This document shows, one piece after another, positions 22,127-23,017 of a DNA stretch of 23,017 bases (positions are counted from its first letter, which is position 1; each line of letters starts with the position of its first letter). The translations under genes were made by a program, and so were the position numbers. This stretch comes from an uncultured Pseudomonadota bacterium (lineage in GTDB: Bacteria; Pseudomonadota; Gammaproteobacteria; Burkholderiales; Eutrophovitaceae), in assembly GCA_937983055.1 (NCBI GenBank), contig CALJLA010000259.1, positions 1 to 23,017 of the forward strand, given 5' to 3'. Below the pieces are notes generated by a model, which was given only the letters and a program-made list of their open reading frames with translations, did no database searches and had not been told where the DNA came from.

Positions 22127-23017
22127 TCAGCGCGCGGGCAGGTCGGCGAGGCCGAGCGCTTCGGCCATCACGTGGTAGATGACATGCTGCTCGATCACGC
22201 CGCGAAACAGATGCGCCATCGGTCCGCCGGCGAAGACGGTGACATCCTCGCCGCCATGCGTTTCCATATCCAGCGGCACGGTCGCTTCCTGGCGATAGTC
22301 GGGGTTGGCAGTATCCACACCGCCAAGGTCGGGGCGGGCGCCGGCGCGATGCCCCGGGCCGTTGGCGTAGCCCAGCGTGGTGTACGGCCGGCCGTCGCGG
22401 TCGCGTGAGAAACCGGCCTCGCCGGCGGCGATGACCTTGCCGAGAATGTCGTTGCCACGCCGCGGGTAGCCGGCCAAGGTAAAGACATGGCTGTGATCGG
22501 CGGTGACGATCACCAGCGTGTCGCGCAGGTCGACGCGCTCGAGCGCCGCCTGCACTGCCTCGGACAGGGCGATGGTGTCGGTGAGCGCGCGAAAGGCATT
22601 GCCGGCATGGTGGGCATGATCGATGCGGCCCGCCTCCACCATCAGCACATAACCGCTGTCCCGCGCCGCCAGCAGCTCGATCGCCTTGACCGTCATCTGC
22701 GCGAGGGAGGGCTCGCCGCCGCGGTCGCGTCCGCGATCGTGCTCGTATTGCATATGCGAGCGCTCGAACAGGCCGAGCAGCCGCCGCGTCGTCCGCGGGT
22801 CGACGGCATCGAACTGGGCAAGGTTCCACACATAGGCCGCGCCCGGTGCCGAGGCCCACTCCGCGGCGAGGTTGCGGCCGTCGCGGCGTTCGCCGCGGCG
22901 ATCCGGATACTCCGGATCGGTTTCCCCGACGGGCAGGAACTTGCTGCGCCCGCCGCCGAGCGCCACCTCGAGACCGTCGCCGTGACGGAATTCGATCAGC
23001 TGTCGGGCGATGTCGGG
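22127..23017 (-). CDS. phoA: Alkaline phosphatase (PhoA family), partial
   Basis: The last 297 residues of a gene whose start lies beyond the right edge of the window; frame open at 23017. It hydrolyses phosphomonoesters in the periplasm. Visible metal ligands: EAGRIDHAHHAGN with the zinc-binding Asp and His, TADHSHVFT with Asp-His, and the C-terminal THGGEDVTVFAGGP with the last His. The catalytic Ser and the signal peptide would be in the missing part. It sits 163 bases upstream of the peroxiredoxin gene on the same strand, with a hairpin in between. Confidence 0.9.
   Translation of the reverse strand, partial: PDIARQLIEFRHGDGLEVALGGGRSKFLPVGETDPEYPDRRGERRDGRNLAAEWASAPGAAYVWNLAQFDAVDPRTTRRLLGLFERSHMQYEHDRGRDRGGEPSLAQMTVKAIELLAARDSGYVLMVEAGRIDHAHHAGNAFRALTDTIALSEAVQAALERVDLRDTLVIVTADHSHVFTLAGYPRRGNDILGKVIAAGEAGFSRDRDGRPYTTLGYANGPGHRAGARPDLGGVDTANPDYRQEATVPLDMETHGGEDVTVFAGGPMAHLFRGVIEQHVIYHVMAEALGLADLPAR

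Noticed and set aside
1..23017. tRNA or rRNA genes, insertion sequences, prophage
   Set aside because: No cloverleaf with a TTC-arm consensus, no rRNA-like stretch, no transposase or phage protein was found on reading both strands.

Overview
The window is about 23 kb of high-GC DNA with dense, mostly housekeeping-type genes on both strands. The protein families point to a proteobacterium, most likely a betaproteobacterium: a ZIP transporter like the one from Bordetella, a fused PabB-PabC, an ArsI/CadI-type lyase, a DUF748 giant protein and an Ada-AlkA fusion. I see no tRNA, rRNA, CRISPR array, insertion sequence or phage gene. The taxonomic call is an inference from gene families only.

Layout. 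(1) 1-1900: a LuxR-type regulator with a degenerate receiver domain and a C-terminal cyclic-nucleotide-binding domain, and behind a strong terminator a small secreted Ser/Gly-rich protein. (2) 1910-5443: a very large DUF748/AsmA-like envelope protein whose C-terminal OmpA-like domain is cut by an in-frame TAA. (3) 5519-7271: a class II aldolase/adducin-type enzyme divergent from a phytanoyl-CoA-dioxygenase-type oxygenase, with a perfect palindrome between them. (4) 7284-11313, all on the minus strand: ZIP metal transporter, then Dps, then a 620-bp non-coding block built of repeats, then an Ada-AlkA fusion coupled to Ogt (alkylation repair). (5) 11647-15156: pabBC, dtd, and a GT4 glycosyltransferase. 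Two copies of the same 19-bp inverted repeat lie between the ZIP gene and pabBC. (6) 15207-17139: a compact arsenic cluster arsR-arsI-arsC followed by msrA. (7) 17164-21237: a host-attachment-family protein, an orphan GspE/PilB-type ATPase with an unusual N-terminus and a base-composition step inside the gene, and a double-cupin protein. (8) 21307-23017: a 1-Cys peroxiredoxin and an alkaline phosphatase that runs off the window edge.

Functionally the window leans towards stress handling: DNA alkylation repair, iron/oxidative protection (Dps, peroxiredoxin, MsrA), metal transport and arsenic detoxification. The most unusual items are the composite repeat block downstream of dps, which contains degenerate copies of the 3' end of dps, a 62-bp tandem repeat and several hairpins; the pseudo-receiver/LuxR/CNB regulator; the interrupted DUF748 gene; and the paired TGATCG-N7-CGATCA sites.
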